From: Pseudomonas bohemica
GTDB taxonomy: Bacteria > Pseudomonadota > Gammaproteobacteria > Pseudomonadales > Pseudomonadaceae
Reading direction: 5' to 3'
NCBI RefSeq assembly: GCF_002934685.1
Contig: NZ_NKHL01000107.1
Coordinates: 62,001-126,000, forward strand
DNA: 64,000 nt
The position numbers and the translations under genes were made by a program. The notes beneath the pieces are model-generated. The model was not told where the DNA came from. It saw only the letters and a list, made by a program, of their open reading frames with translations, and did no database searches. Shown piece by piece: positions 7,978 to 16,000 of this stretch. Each line of letters begins with the position of its first letter. The stretch's first letter is position 1.

Positions 7978-9210
7978 TCAGGAGCCTGGTTTGAATGTCG
8001 CCAGATCGGCAGCCACCAGGTGCTTGCCTTTGTCAGCGACTTGGACGAAGACGAACCAATTCTGATCGGGTGGTCCGTGGTGGCGGTCGGGCCCGAATTG
8101 GTAGGTGGCCCCTGCATGACCCTGCAGCCCTTGATAGTTACCGTTGCGGATCAGTGCATCGCGAATCGCCACGCGGGCATCCGCCAGCTCATCCGCTGCC
8201 AGGGCCTTTTGCACGGCAGGGTCGGCGATCGCCTGAAGGAACATCTTCGCCGCGTCATACCCCAGTACGGGATACATCGTCGGTTGCGCCTCCCCGAAAC
8301 GGGTCTTGTAGCTGTCGAAGAACTTCTTTACGTCCGGCCGCTGCATGTCCACCGTGTTCGGCACCAGCACGCCATCGCTGGCATCGCCCGCCAGTTCGCG
8401 CAACGTGTTGAGCAGCGCACTGCGGGCAACGATACGGGGCAGGCTAATGCCTTGCTGCTGCAGGGTTCGTAGCACGCGGGCACCATCGGCGGCGTATGGG
8501 AACACCACGATGACATCCGGATTGGCACTGCGCAGGCGGCCGATTTGCGGCGAAAGATCGGTGGCGTTGATGTCGTAGGTCTGCTGAATCACCACCGGTA
8601 CACCACTGGTTTTTAACGCAGCCTCGGTGGCGTGGGCACTGTCGGTGCCGAAGGGCAATGAGTTATTGATCAGCGCAACCCGCTTGAAGCCCTGCCTGGC
8701 GATCAGTTCGGCAATCGCAGCGGCATCCTGAGCATTACGTGGGCCGACGCGAAAGTGAAAGGGTGCAGGCATATCGGTGAGATTATCAGTGCCGGCCGAA
8801 AGCATCAGATAGGGAATTTCATATTCGGATGCGACGGGAATCATTGCGGCGGCAGGCGCCGAAGGATTACCACCAACGATGGCCAGCGCCCCGTCATCCT
8901 CGGCACAGCGGCTGGCGAAGGTTGCGGTGAGTTGCGGGTCGGTCTTGCCGTCGTAGGACACCACTTCGACTTTCTGCCCGTTGATACCGCCGGCATCGTT
9001 GATCTCGGAAACAGCGATCTGGAAACCGTTGAAGCTCTGTATTCCGGTGTCAGCCGCGACTCCGCTGCGATCGTCGACATAACACACTCTCAGCGGTGTG
9101 CCAGCCCAGGCGGCACTACCCATTGAAGCCAGGACACATAGCAGTATGGCGCGCCAGGACGGCGTAGGATTGCGGACCACGACAGGGTCCTGGTTTGTTG
9201 TCTTGTTCAT
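7978..9210 (-). CDS. Periplasmic substrate-binding protein, LivK/HAAT type
   Basis: First gene of the importer operon; 410 residues. After a basic N-terminus there is a signal peptide (AILLCVLASMGSAAWA) and then a type I periplasmic-binding fold with the family segments GFQIAVSEINDAGGINGQKV and VGGNPSAPAAAMIPVA. I chose the ATG at 9210, which has a TGGAG ribosome site seven bases upstream, over an ATG 45 bases earlier. The ligand cannot be predicted; this family binds leucine, short amides, aromatic acids and others. A candidate operator lies about 58 bases upstream. Confidence 0.9.
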   Translation of the reverse strand: MNKTTNQDPVVVRNPTPSWRAILLCVLASMGSAAWAGTPLRVCYVDDRSGVAADTGIQSFNGFQIAVSEINDAGGINGQKVEVVSYDGKTDPQLTATFASRCAEDDGALAIVGGNPSAPAAAMIPVASEYEIPYLMLSAGTDNLTDMPAPFHFRVGPRNAQDAAAIAELIARQGFKRVALINNSLPFGTDSAHATEAALKTSGVPVVIQQTYDINATDLSPQIGRLRSANPDVIVVFPYAADGARVLRTLQQQGISLPRIVARSALLNTLRELAGDASDGVLVPNTVDMQRPDVKKFFDSYKTRFGEAQPTMYPVLGYDAAKMFLQAIADPAVQKALAADELADARVAIRDALIRNGNYQGLQGHAGATYQFGPDRHHGPPDQNWFVFVQVADKGKHLVAADLATFKPGS

Positions 9211-9267
9211 TGTGACTCCATTTATTGTTATTGGATGCTTCACAACAGAATGCAATGGATCAAAGGG

Positions 9268-9286
9268 TCATTGGATGAACCTTTGA
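9268..9286. promoter_or_regulatory. Candidate GntR operator, site B (liv operon)
   Basis: TCATTGGATGAACCTTTGA, identical to site A at 1324-1342 except for one base. It is 57 bases upstream of the binding-protein ATG that opens the livKHMGF-FAD operon. The site lies between the starts of that operon and the end of the DMT transporter gene. Confidence 0.7.
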
Positions 9287-9330
9287 AAAGAATGCGACAG
9301 GAGTTTGGGGTTGTCAACCATCAGATAGGT

Positions 9331-10212
9331 TCACGAAACCGGCAATGCCTTGCGTGCATAGCGATGACTGAACCAACTGCCCAGGCCGCTCAAAGCGATC
9401 ACGCTCATGCCGATCAAGGCGCCAGCGTCGGGTATGTGATCGAAGAAAAGCGCACCAAAAAGGCCGGCAAAGAGAATCTGCAAGTAGCTGAAAGGCGCGA
9501 GAATTATCGGCGACGTGAAACGATAGGCCTGGGTCAGCAACAAGTGGCCAGCGGTGGCGATTGTGCCTTGAGTGAACATGGCCGCCAGGTGCAAAGGGGC
9601 GGGTATATCGGTCCAGAAAAAAGGCACCAGCACGCTCATGCTCACCACACCGACGGCACCGGAAATCATGTTGCTGGTTGTGACGTTGTCCCGCGTGCCG
9701 ATCAGTCGAGTGATCAGTTGATACAGCGTGAAGCACAACGCAGCGCCCATTGGCAGCAACATGCCGGGCGTCAACAGCCCTCCACCTGGGCGAACAATGA
9801 TCAGTACACCCAGGAAGCCTGCCACCACCGCCAACCACTGCCCCGTCGATGCCCGTTCACCCAGGATATGGCTGGAGAACAACGTTACCAGCAGCGGCGC
9901 AATGAACAGTACCGCCGTTGCTTCCCCTAACGGCAGATACCGAGTACCGCTGATAAACAGCAACCCTGCGCCGAGTAACCCGAAGGCCCGAAGCAGCTGC
10001 AAACCCGGACAACTGCAATGAAAGATGCGCCAGCCTTCGCGGGGCAACAGCCAGCAACCGAGCAGTATCGTGGTGACGGTAAACCTCGCCCAGATCACCA
10101 CAATGGCGCTGTGGTAGGGCGTGAGGAACTTGGAAATGCTGTCCAGGGACGCGAAAAGCAGCACCGCTACACAACACAACGCGATGCCTTTGAGGGGTCG
10201 GGATTGCGACAT
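9331..10212 (-). CDS. DMT-superfamily transporter (EamA family)
   Basis: A 293-residue inner-membrane carrier with ten predicted transmembrane helices and the internal duplication typical of EamA proteins (the second half begins near GATLCFTLYQLITRLIG-like residues about 150). Such carriers export metabolites or amino acids; direction and substrate are unknown here. The ATG at 10212 has a GGGAG ribosome site; an open frame extends about 290 bases further upstream but runs through operator sequence and lacks family similarity. It is divergent from the GntR gene and has its own candidate operator. Confidence 0.85.
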   Translation of the reverse strand: MSQSRPLKGIALCCVAVLLFASLDSISKFLTPYHSAIVVIWARFTVTTILLGCWLLPREGWRIFHCSCPGLQLLRAFGLLGAGLLFISGTRYLPLGEATAVLFIAPLLVTLFSSHILGERASTGQWLAVVAGFLGVLIIVRPGGGLLTPGMLLPMGAALCFTLYQLITRLIGTRDNVTTSNMISGAVGVVSMSVLVPFFWTDIPAPLHLAAMFTQGTIATAGHLLLTQAYRFTSPIILAPFSYLQILFAGLFGALFFDHIPDAGALIGMSVIALSGLGSWFSHRYARKALPVS

Positions 10213-10329
10213 ATGGTTAGCTCCCGCCGCATTCTGGCGACGACAAGGGAAGACACTTAATGGCTGCCAACGCCAGGCCCTGGCAACGCCGCCGAAGAGA
10301 CCTGGACAAGTCCTCGCGGCATACATTTT

Positions 10330-10355
10330 TATATGGTTCAACCATTTAATGGTTG
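10330..10355. promoter_or_regulatory. Candidate GntR operator, site D (DMT gene)
   Basis: This stretch holds two overlapping palindromes: ATGGTTCAACCAT (10333-10345) and CAACCATTTAATGGTTG (10339-10355, perfect, odd centre). The first aligns with the ATGG-N5-CCAT core of sites A-C. It lies about 120 bases upstream of the DMT start in the 333-bp divergent region, which otherwise shows no gene. Confidence 0.6.
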
Positions 10356-10484
10356 ACGCGATAACCGCTGTTGTCAATCGCCCTTTTAATAGCTCTGGTA
10401 CGAGAGTGCGTAGCTGAACGGTGACCTCTGGTTCACAGCGCCAACCATCGCCCCATACACAACTGAAATTTTCGCGGCTAGAAT

Positions 10485-10503
10485 ACAATGGATGAACCAA
10501 TGG
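10485..10503. promoter_or_regulatory. Candidate GntR operator, site C (autoregulation)
   Basis: ACAATGGATGAACCAATGG shares the 12-base core ATGGATGAACCA with the reading of sites A and B (one base differs there: TTGGATGAACCW). It ends 42 bases upstream of the GntR start codon, in promoter position, suggesting autorepression. Confidence 0.65.
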
Positions 10504-10545
10504 ATTATTTATAACCCTATTTTCTGACTGAAAGAGGCATCGGAC

Positions 10546-11325
10546 TTGAACAACAATTCGTCACGCTCACTCCCGGTTTACGTGCCGGTCCAGACCAAGC
10601 GCGCCTTTGAAGAGGTGGCCGAGCAAATACGCGAGCAGCTCTCGCTGGGCCTGCTGAAGCCCGGTGACCGTCTGCCCCCTGAACGTGAATTGGCAGAACG
10701 GTTCGGGCTGTCGCGCAACACGGTTCGCGAAGCGTTGCGAGCACTGGAGATGTCAGGGCTATTGGAACTGCGCAAGGGCGCCACCGGCGGCGCATTCATC
10801 CGCGAAGGTCAGAGTGATGCGGTGATCAGTGGCTTCAACGATCTGTACCGACTGGGTTACATCCTGCCGGACGATCTTGCCGAGGCGCGTCTGATCGTCG
10901 GCATCGAAATCGCTCGACTGGCCTGCCAACGGGCCACAGAAGAAGAGATGGCTGCGCTCGATGAAAACCTTGACGCCAGCGACCTCGCCGCCGCGAGAGG
11001 TGACGACGCCCTGCGGCTGCAAGTGAACTTGAACTTCCACGCGCTGATGGCGAAGGCCGCACGAAACCCGGTGCTGATTATCCTCATCGACGCACTCAAC
11101 GACATCCACCAGCAGTTACTTCGGGTCATGATTCCGGCGGAAAACACCCGAATCGTTGCGGCGCGGCGCCGGATCGTGCGGCACCTGCGGGACAGGGATG
11201 AAGACGGAGCGGTTCGCGAGTTGCGTGAGCACTTGATCGCCCTGCGCAAGTATTACAAAGCGCAAGAATCGCAAAGCGTCGCTGACGCGGCTGACAATGC
11301 CGAAGTTGCAGAGGCCCAGCCCTAA
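10546..11325 (+). CDS. FadR/GntR-family regulator (GntR HTH + FCD domain)
   Basis: A 259-residue transcription factor. The winged helix spans about residues 15-85 (LPPERELAERFGLSRNTVREALRALE region) and the FCD ligand domain about 95-245, whose metal/ligand histidines are represented by NFHALM and LREHLIAL. The start is a TTG preceded by AAAGAGG at good spacing; no ATG occurs in frame for more than 60 codons, so a non-ATG start is required. It is divergent from the DMT gene, and near-identical palindromes in front of four units of this island make it the likely local regulator, with an acid or acyl-CoA as probable inducer. Confidence 0.92.
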   Translation: MNNNSSRSLPVYVPVQTKRAFEEVAEQIREQLSLGLLKPGDRLPPERELAERFGLSRNTVREALRALEMSGLLELRKGATGGAFIREGQSDAVISGFNDLYRLGYILPDDLAEARLIVGIEIARLACQRATEEEMAALDENLDASDLAAARGDDALRLQVNLNFHALMAKAARNPVLIILIDALNDIHQQLLRVMIPAENTRIVAARRRIVRHLRDRDEDGAVRELREHLIALRKYYKAQESQSVADAADNAEVAEAQP

Positions 11326-11474
11326 ACGGCCTGGTCATGACCATCCAGCGTTTCCAACCTGATAGAGACGCAGCTGTTGGCCACTGGCACTTAAAACAAA
11401 AACAAGAATGCCACTTCATGCCTGCAAAAACCGGAATGCCGTAGGACTCCGTCTTCCACTCAGCAGTAAGACGG

Positions 11475-11668
11475 GTGAAGCCCCCCGTCCTGCCATTATT
11501 CGTGGTGATGATCGTCGTCAACCACATCGACCGGGTCAACATCGCCCTTATGCGCAACCACTGGAGATCAACCCAGGTCTCGGCGCGGCGGCTTGCCAGT
11601 TCGGTGCAAGCTTATTCTTTCAGAGCGATGCCTTTTTTGAAGTCGTTGCCGCTACGCTCTTGGCGTAG
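11475..11668 (+). pseudogene. Frameshifted remnant of an MFS transporter (anion:cation symporter type)
   Basis: In one frame, 11475-11560 reads MKPPVLPLFVVMIVVNHIDR-VNIALMRNH, the typical first helix and DRVN motif of ACS-family carriers. Similarity then continues in a different frame from about 11560 to the stop at 11668 (LEINPGLGAAACQFGASLFF, then AFFEV), matching the family's GLGAAAYGFGAGLFFIGYALFEV-like second helix. Only about 65 of some 430 codons remain. The rest of 11326-11762 shows no other gene. The carrier was probably part of the neighbouring catabolic island or maleate locus before decay. Confidence 0.65.
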
Positions 11669-11762
11669 TCAGTCGCGATCTTCGAAGTCACGCATGCCTA
11701 TGCAGTCCCGCCGCTGGCAAGACGTGCGGCTTCAAATCGGGCGACGCTCTCAAGATAGGCGC

Positions 11763-12644
11763 TCAACCCGCCAACAAATGCTCAAGAAACAGCCCCGCCG
11801 CCATCGACAACCCTTCCCGTGATCTCACGCACACGCTGAGCTCTCGGGTGGCCCACTCTTCGTTGAGCGGCACGGCCTTGGCCCCGCGCAGTTTGTAAAT
11901 CTCCACACTGCCCTCGGGCATGATGCCGATGCCGACGCCGGCCTGGACCATCAGGCACAGGGCGTCGTAGCTGGAGACCTCCATGCGGATTTTCAGGGAG
12001 CGGCCGAGGTCGTTGGCGGCTTTGATGAGCTGGAAGTTGAGGTGGGTGCCGCTGCGCAGGGTGACGTAAGGGTGGTCGAGCGTTTCATTGAAGGTGATGC
12101 TTTTGCGCACGGCCAGCGGGTGATCGTCGGGCACCAGCAGTACCAGTCGATCGGTCCGGAAGGGGAAGACTTCGATGTCAGCGCCGTGGGGCAGGCGGGT
12201 GAAGATGCCGATGTCGGCGCGATTCTCGGCGACGGCTTTGGTGATAGCCAGACTTTGTTGTTCTTCGAGGCTGATGTTGATCAGCGGATATTGCGCGATG
12301 AATGAGGCGATCAGGCCGGGCATGAACTGGGTAATGGCCGAAATGTTCGCCAGAATGTTTACCGAACCGCGACGGCCGTGTGAGTAGTCGCGCATTTGTA
12401 CGACGATTTCGTTGAGGTTGTTCAACGCACTGCGTGCCATGAACAGCAGCGACAGCCCCGCGTCGGTGGGGGTTATGCCTTTGTTGGTGCGATTGAGCAG
12501 TTTGGAGTCGAGCAGTTCTTCCAGTTCGCTGAGCCGCTTGCTCACAGCCGCCGCCGCAATGTGTTCGCGCTTGGCGGCCGCGGCGATGGTGCCTTCTTCG
12601 ACGACACTGACGAAGAGGCGCAGCGAAACGGGGTCGAGCTTCAT
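11763..12644 (-). CDS. LysR-family transcriptional regulator
   Basis: A 293-residue LysR regulator. The N-terminal winged helix is clear (LRLFVSVVEEGTIAAAAKRE, then AAVSKRLSELEELL) and the effector domain follows from about residue 90. The start MKLDPVSLRLF at 12644 is the family start; the longer open frame runs into the isomerase gene. It lies 56 bases downstream of the maleate isomerase gene on the same strand, so the two may share a transcript. Its effector is unknown; maleate or a precursor is an inference from position. Confidence 0.88.
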   Translation of the reverse strand: MKLDPVSLRLFVSVVEEGTIAAAAKREHIAAAAVSKRLSELEELLDSKLLNRTNKGITPTDAGLSLLFMARSALNNLNEIVVQMRDYSHGRRGSVNILANISAITQFMPGLIASFIAQYPLINISLEEQQSLAITKAVAENRADIGIFTRLPHGADIEVFPFRTDRLVLLVPDDHPLAVRKSITFNETLDHPYVTLRSGTHLNFQLIKAANDLGRSLKIRMEVSSYDALCLMVQAGVGIGIMPEGSVEIYKLRGAKAVPLNEEWATRELSVCVRSREGLSMAAGLFLEHLLAG

Positions 12645-12700
12645 GAGAGGTACCGGACGTTGGCCTGCGTGGCCACCATAGTACCTCGTCACGCAGGCAC

Positions 12701-13453
12701 TCAGAATGCGCCGGACAACAGATGACCGGCGTTTGGCACCTGCGCCTTGAGGCCAAGGGTTTTCAGCATCTGGTAGACGGTGGCGACGGAGGCCGACAGC
12801 ACCGGTTTGTCCAGGCGATCCTGTACAACCTGGATCGCCGGCAGTGAAGGCATTTGCACGCAGCATGACAGCACCACGCCGTCGGCTTGTCCGATATTGA
12901 GCTTGTCGGCGTGGGCCACCAGGTTCATCGGGTCCAGACGACCGACTTCAAGGTTGTCGGACACTTCCAGGCTGATGGAGTCGACGACTTCGATACCGGC
13001 CGCTTCGATGTAGTCGATGACCTGTTGGGTCAGCGGCTTCATGTACGGGGTGATGATCGAGACCTTCTTGTAGTCGAGCATGTGCAGGCTGTCGATCAGC
13101 GCTCCGGCCGAGCTCAGCACCGGCGCGTTGGATTTATTGCCGACGACGGTTTTGCCCAGTCGTTCTTGCGAGACTTTGTGGTAACCCGCGCCCTGACACA
13201 TGATCGCCACCAGGCAGGCATAGGCCATGACGTCCACCCGCGCATCGCTCAGTTCCAGCGCGCAGCGGTCGCTGTCGATGTCCATCTTTTTCAGCTCCTC
13301 GGGGCTGACGTGCATCATGCGCATGCGCGAGGAGTGGAAGGTGAAGTGCTCTTCCGGGAACAGCGAGTAACGCGAGGTCAGCATCGCCGGAATTTCGGTT
13401 TCCATGGTGGTGTTGGAGCTGGGGACGATCTGGCCGATTCGAAAGTTTTTCAT
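12701..13453 (-). CDS. Maleate isomerase (maleate cis-trans isomerase)
   Basis: Predicted to convert maleate to fumarate (EC 5.2.1.1), the last step of several aromatic degradation routes such as nicotinate breakdown. The 250-residue protein opens with the hallmark RIGQIVPSSNTTMETEIPAM and carries both active-site cysteines of the Asp/Glu-racemase fold: Cys80 in AYACLVAIM and the one in LSCCVQMPS near residue 195. The ATG at 13453 has an AAGGAG ribosome site. No nicotinate or maleamate genes lie beside it, so its maleate source is not evident. An arylmalonate decarboxylase-like activity is less likely given the close motif match. Confidence 0.87.
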   Translation of the reverse strand: MKNFRIGQIVPSSNTTMETEIPAMLTSRYSLFPEEHFTFHSSRMRMMHVSPEELKKMDIDSDRCALELSDARVDVMAYACLVAIMCQGAGYHKVSQERLGKTVVGNKSNAPVLSSAGALIDSLHMLDYKKVSIITPYMKPLTQQVIDYIEAAGIEVVDSISLEVSDNLEVGRLDPMNLVAHADKLNIGQADGVVLSCCVQMPSLPAIQVVQDRLDKPVLSASVATVYQMLKTLGLKAQVPNAGHLLSGAF

Positions 13454-13606
13454 GGGCTCTCCTTTCATTTCGCAGGTAGCGACGGGGCATGTGCGACCGA
13501 TGTTAGGAGGGGTAACCGGGGACGTACATCAGGCATTGGCGAGCTTGCCATCGCGGATGGCGATGGCAGCAGACTGAGGCAGATTCAATTTGGATTTCCG
13601 TTTTAC

Positions 13607-13701
13607 CTGTGCGAGTGAGCTTGCTCACGAAACGGTAAGCCCCTGCGCCACAACTCCAGCGGCAGAACTCAGCATTCGTGAGCAAGCTCACTCCCACAGG
13701 G
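13607..13701. repeat. Paired REP elements, family 1 (REPIN-like)
   Basis: Two inverted copies of a roughly 24-base unit, GAGTGAGCTTGCTCACGAA at 13613-13631 and its complement TTCGTGAGCAAGCTCACTC at 13676-13694, separated by about 45 bases. The same unit pair occurs at 17818-17909, 23473-23566 and 42942-43035, always between genes. Each unit can itself fold into a short hairpin. Confidence 0.85.
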
Positions 13702-13717
13702 CAACGCCAGAATGAAG

Positions 13718-14662
13718 CTATGCGTTGCGTGCCAACTGCGCATTGGCCAGCAGTATCTCGGCAAATTCCGACGCAGCCCCCAGCAACGGCTCACCTTTGC
13801 GGGTAAGAATTCCATAATCCTGCGGCGCCAGTTTCAACGGGGTATTGAGCACTTTCAACAGCCCGCTTTCCAGATGAGGCTGGGCCATCGAGGCGGGCAG
13901 CATGGCGATCATCGGGCCGGATTGCAGCACTTGCAGGAAGGTCTGCATCGAGATGGTGTCGATGGTGTTTTGTGGCGTGGGGATGCCCGCCTTGGCGAAA
14001 GCCTGCTCCATGCGCGCGCGAATCGGGGTGCCGACCGGATAGAGAATCCACGGCCAGTTGCCCAGTTCCTGCAGCGGCGTTTCCGCACGCTCGGTCAGCG
14101 GGTGGCGGCTGTTGACCACCATGCAGAACGGCTCCGGCGCCAGCGCTTGAAAATCATAGACCTGCTGTTGGTTTTCGTCGGTGTAGCGGGCCACGGCCAG
14201 GTCGAGTTTCTTGTCGTCGAGCATGTCCATCAAGTGGTCGCTGGTCTGCTCGACAATCTCGATAGACAACAACGGCCAGCGCTGCTTCAACTGCACGATC
14301 GCGTCCGGCAGTACCACCGCCGTCGCCGCAAAAATCGCCCCCACCTTGAGGAAGCCATGCCCGCCCTCGCGCAGGCTGCTGATCTGGTCGACGAACTTGT
14401 TGGCGTCGTTCAGGGCGATCTGCGCATAGCGCACCACATGTTCACCCAGCGCGGTCGGCGGCATGTTGCGCGGCAGACGCTCGAACAGATCGAAACCCAG
14501 CAGGCGCTCGATCTCCCGCAGCATTTTGCTGACAGCGGGCTGACTGAGGTTCATGTGCAGCGCGGCGGCGTGCATGTTGCGGGTTCGCGCCAAGGTGTCG
14601 ATGAGCACCAGATGCTTGAATTTGAGCCAGTTACAGACCGTCGAGAAGGAAATATCGGACAT
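13718..14662 (-). CDS. LysR-family regulator beside the sugar-acid genes
   Basis: A 314-residue LysR regulator with the helix-turn-helix at about residues 20-45 (HAAALHMNLSQPAVSKMLRE) and an effector domain from about 100. I start at MSDISFSTV (14662); a longer frame has 18 extra residues without similarity. It is divergent from the XylX-like gene with 119 bases between starts, the usual arrangement for a LysR activator controlling its neighbour. Its N-terminus resembles GbpR-type regulators of sugar utilisation, which suits the adjacent genes. Confidence 0.88.
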   Translation of the reverse strand: MSDISFSTVCNWLKFKHLVLIDTLARTRNMHAAALHMNLSQPAVSKMLREIERLLGFDLFERLPRNMPPTALGEHVVRYAQIALNDANKFVDQISSLREGGHGFLKVGAIFAATAVVLPDAIVQLKQRWPLLSIEIVEQTSDHLMDMLDDKKLDLAVARYTDENQQQVYDFQALAPEPFCMVVNSRHPLTERAETPLQELGNWPWILYPVGTPIRARMEQAFAKAGIPTPQNTIDTISMQTFLQVLQSGPMIAMLPASMAQPHLESGLLKVLNTPLKLAPQDYGILTRKGEPLLGAASEFAEILLANAQLARNA

Positions 14663-14781
14663 GGGCAGCCTCGAATCGCGATAACCCAGTGTTATCGATA
14701 ATTGAGCAGATGTCATTGGAGTTTATCGCCCTCGCTGATTAGGGTCGGTACAAAAGCACAAGAACCTTCGAGGATTGCCCC

Positions 14782-15963
14782 ATGCCTATCCAGCTCACCC
14801 CCGAAAACACGCTGCCTGCCGATGGCCTGAGCGGCACCTTGATTGGCCGCGCCTGGGTCCCCGGCAAAGTGGGCGGGCCATCAACGGTGGTGCTGCGCGG
14901 CGATGGGGTGTTCGACCTTTCAGAGCGTTTTGCGACCTTGAGCGAACTGCTGGAATCCGAATCGCCGCTCAAGGCTGTGCGGGAAACCCAAGGCACATTG
15001 ATCAGCAGCCTCGAAGCGCTGTTGGCAAACTCGAACGCCAGCCCTGACACCGGCAAAGCCTTCCTGCTGGCGCCTGCCGACTTGCAAGTGATCAAGGCCG
15101 CGGGCGTGACCTTCGCGGCGAGCATGATCGAGCGGGTGATCGAGGAACAGGCCGCCGGCGATCCCGCCAAGGCCGAAAGCGTACGCGCCATCGTGCACAA
15201 CGCCATCGGCGACAACCTGCGCAGCATCAAACCTGGCTCCGAACAGGCGAGCAAGCTCAAGGCCCTGCTGATCGAGCAGAAGATGTGGTCGCAGTACCTG
15301 GAAGTCGGCATCGGTCCTGATGCAGAGATCTTCACCAAGGCGCCGGTGCTGGCGGCGGTCGGCAGTGGCAGCCAGATCGGCATTCACCCGAAATCGGAAT
15401 GGAATAACCCGGAGCCTGAAGTGGTGCTGGCGGTCAACAGCCGCGGGCAGATTCACGGCGCCACCTTGGGCAACGACGTCAACCTGCGTGACTTCGAAGG
15501 CCGCAGTGCCCTGCTGTTGAGCAAGGCCAAGGACAACAACGCCTCGTGCGCGATCGGGCCGTTCATTCGGCTGTTCGATGAGACGTTTTCGATGGACGAC
15601 GTGCGTAATTGTGTCGTCGATCTGCAAGTGAAAGGCAGCGACGGTTACGTGATGAAAGGCTCGAGCTCGATGTCGCAGATCAGTCGAGATCCTGAAGACA
15701 TTGCCGCGCAGACGCTCAACGAGAATCATCAATACCCGGACGGTTTCCTGCTGTACCTCGGCACCCTCTTCGCCCCCACCGAAGACCGCGATCACGTCGG
15801 CGGCGGCTTTACCCACAAGTTGGGGGATGAGGTCAGCATCAGCAGTCGTCTGTTGGGCAGTCTGCATAACGAGGTGACCCATAGCAGTCAGGCGACGCCG
15901 TGGACGTTTGGGGTGGGGGCGTTGTTTCGCAATCTGGCGACGCGAGGGCTGATTCAGCGCTGA
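14782..15963 (+). CDS. FAH-family 2-keto-3-deoxy-sugar-acid dehydratase, XylX-like
   Basis: A 393-residue fumarylacetoacetate-hydrolase-fold enzyme. It resembles Caulobacter XylX, which dehydrates 2-keto-3-deoxy-D-xylonate to 2-ketoglutarate semialdehyde. Shared segments as I recall them include SQYLEVGIGPDAEIFTK, WNNPEPEVVL, GNDVNLRDFEGRSALLL and KAKDNNASCAIGP, which hold the metal-binding acidic residues. The ATG at 14782 is the first in frame. The sugar-acid dehydratase gene follows after 37 bases, so the pair could run two consecutive dehydrations of a pentonate. The exact sugar (xylonate, arabonate or another) cannot be told. Confidence 0.8.
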   Translation: MPIQLTPENTLPADGLSGTLIGRAWVPGKVGGPSTVVLRGDGVFDLSERFATLSELLESESPLKAVRETQGTLISSLEALLANSNASPDTGKAFLLAPADLQVIKAAGVTFAASMIERVIEEQAAGDPAKAESVRAIVHNAIGDNLRSIKPGSEQASKLKALLIEQKMWSQYLEVGIGPDAEIFTKAPVLAAVGSGSQIGIHPKSEWNNPEPEVVLAVNSRGQIHGATLGNDVNLRDFEGRSALLLSKAKDNNASCAIGPFIRLFDETFSMDDVRNCVVDLQVKGSDGYVMKGSSSMSQISRDPEDIAAQTLNENHQYPDGFLLYLGTLFAPTEDRDHVGGGFTHKLGDEVSISSRLLGSLHNEVTHSSQATPWTFGVGALFRNLATRGLIQR

Positions 15964-16000
15964 GCTCACTTTCACATCTAATTACAAGAGAACTCCGACC

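Noticed and set aside
10213..10500. N-terminal extension of the DMT transporter to 10500
   Set aside because: The extra 96 residues are non-hydrophobic, run over the operator palindromes and precede a well-placed ATG with a GGGAG ribosome site.
11126..11557. A 143-codon minus-strand open frame after the GntR gene
   Set aside because: It overlaps the end of the GntR gene and the MFS remnant in antisense and has no family features.
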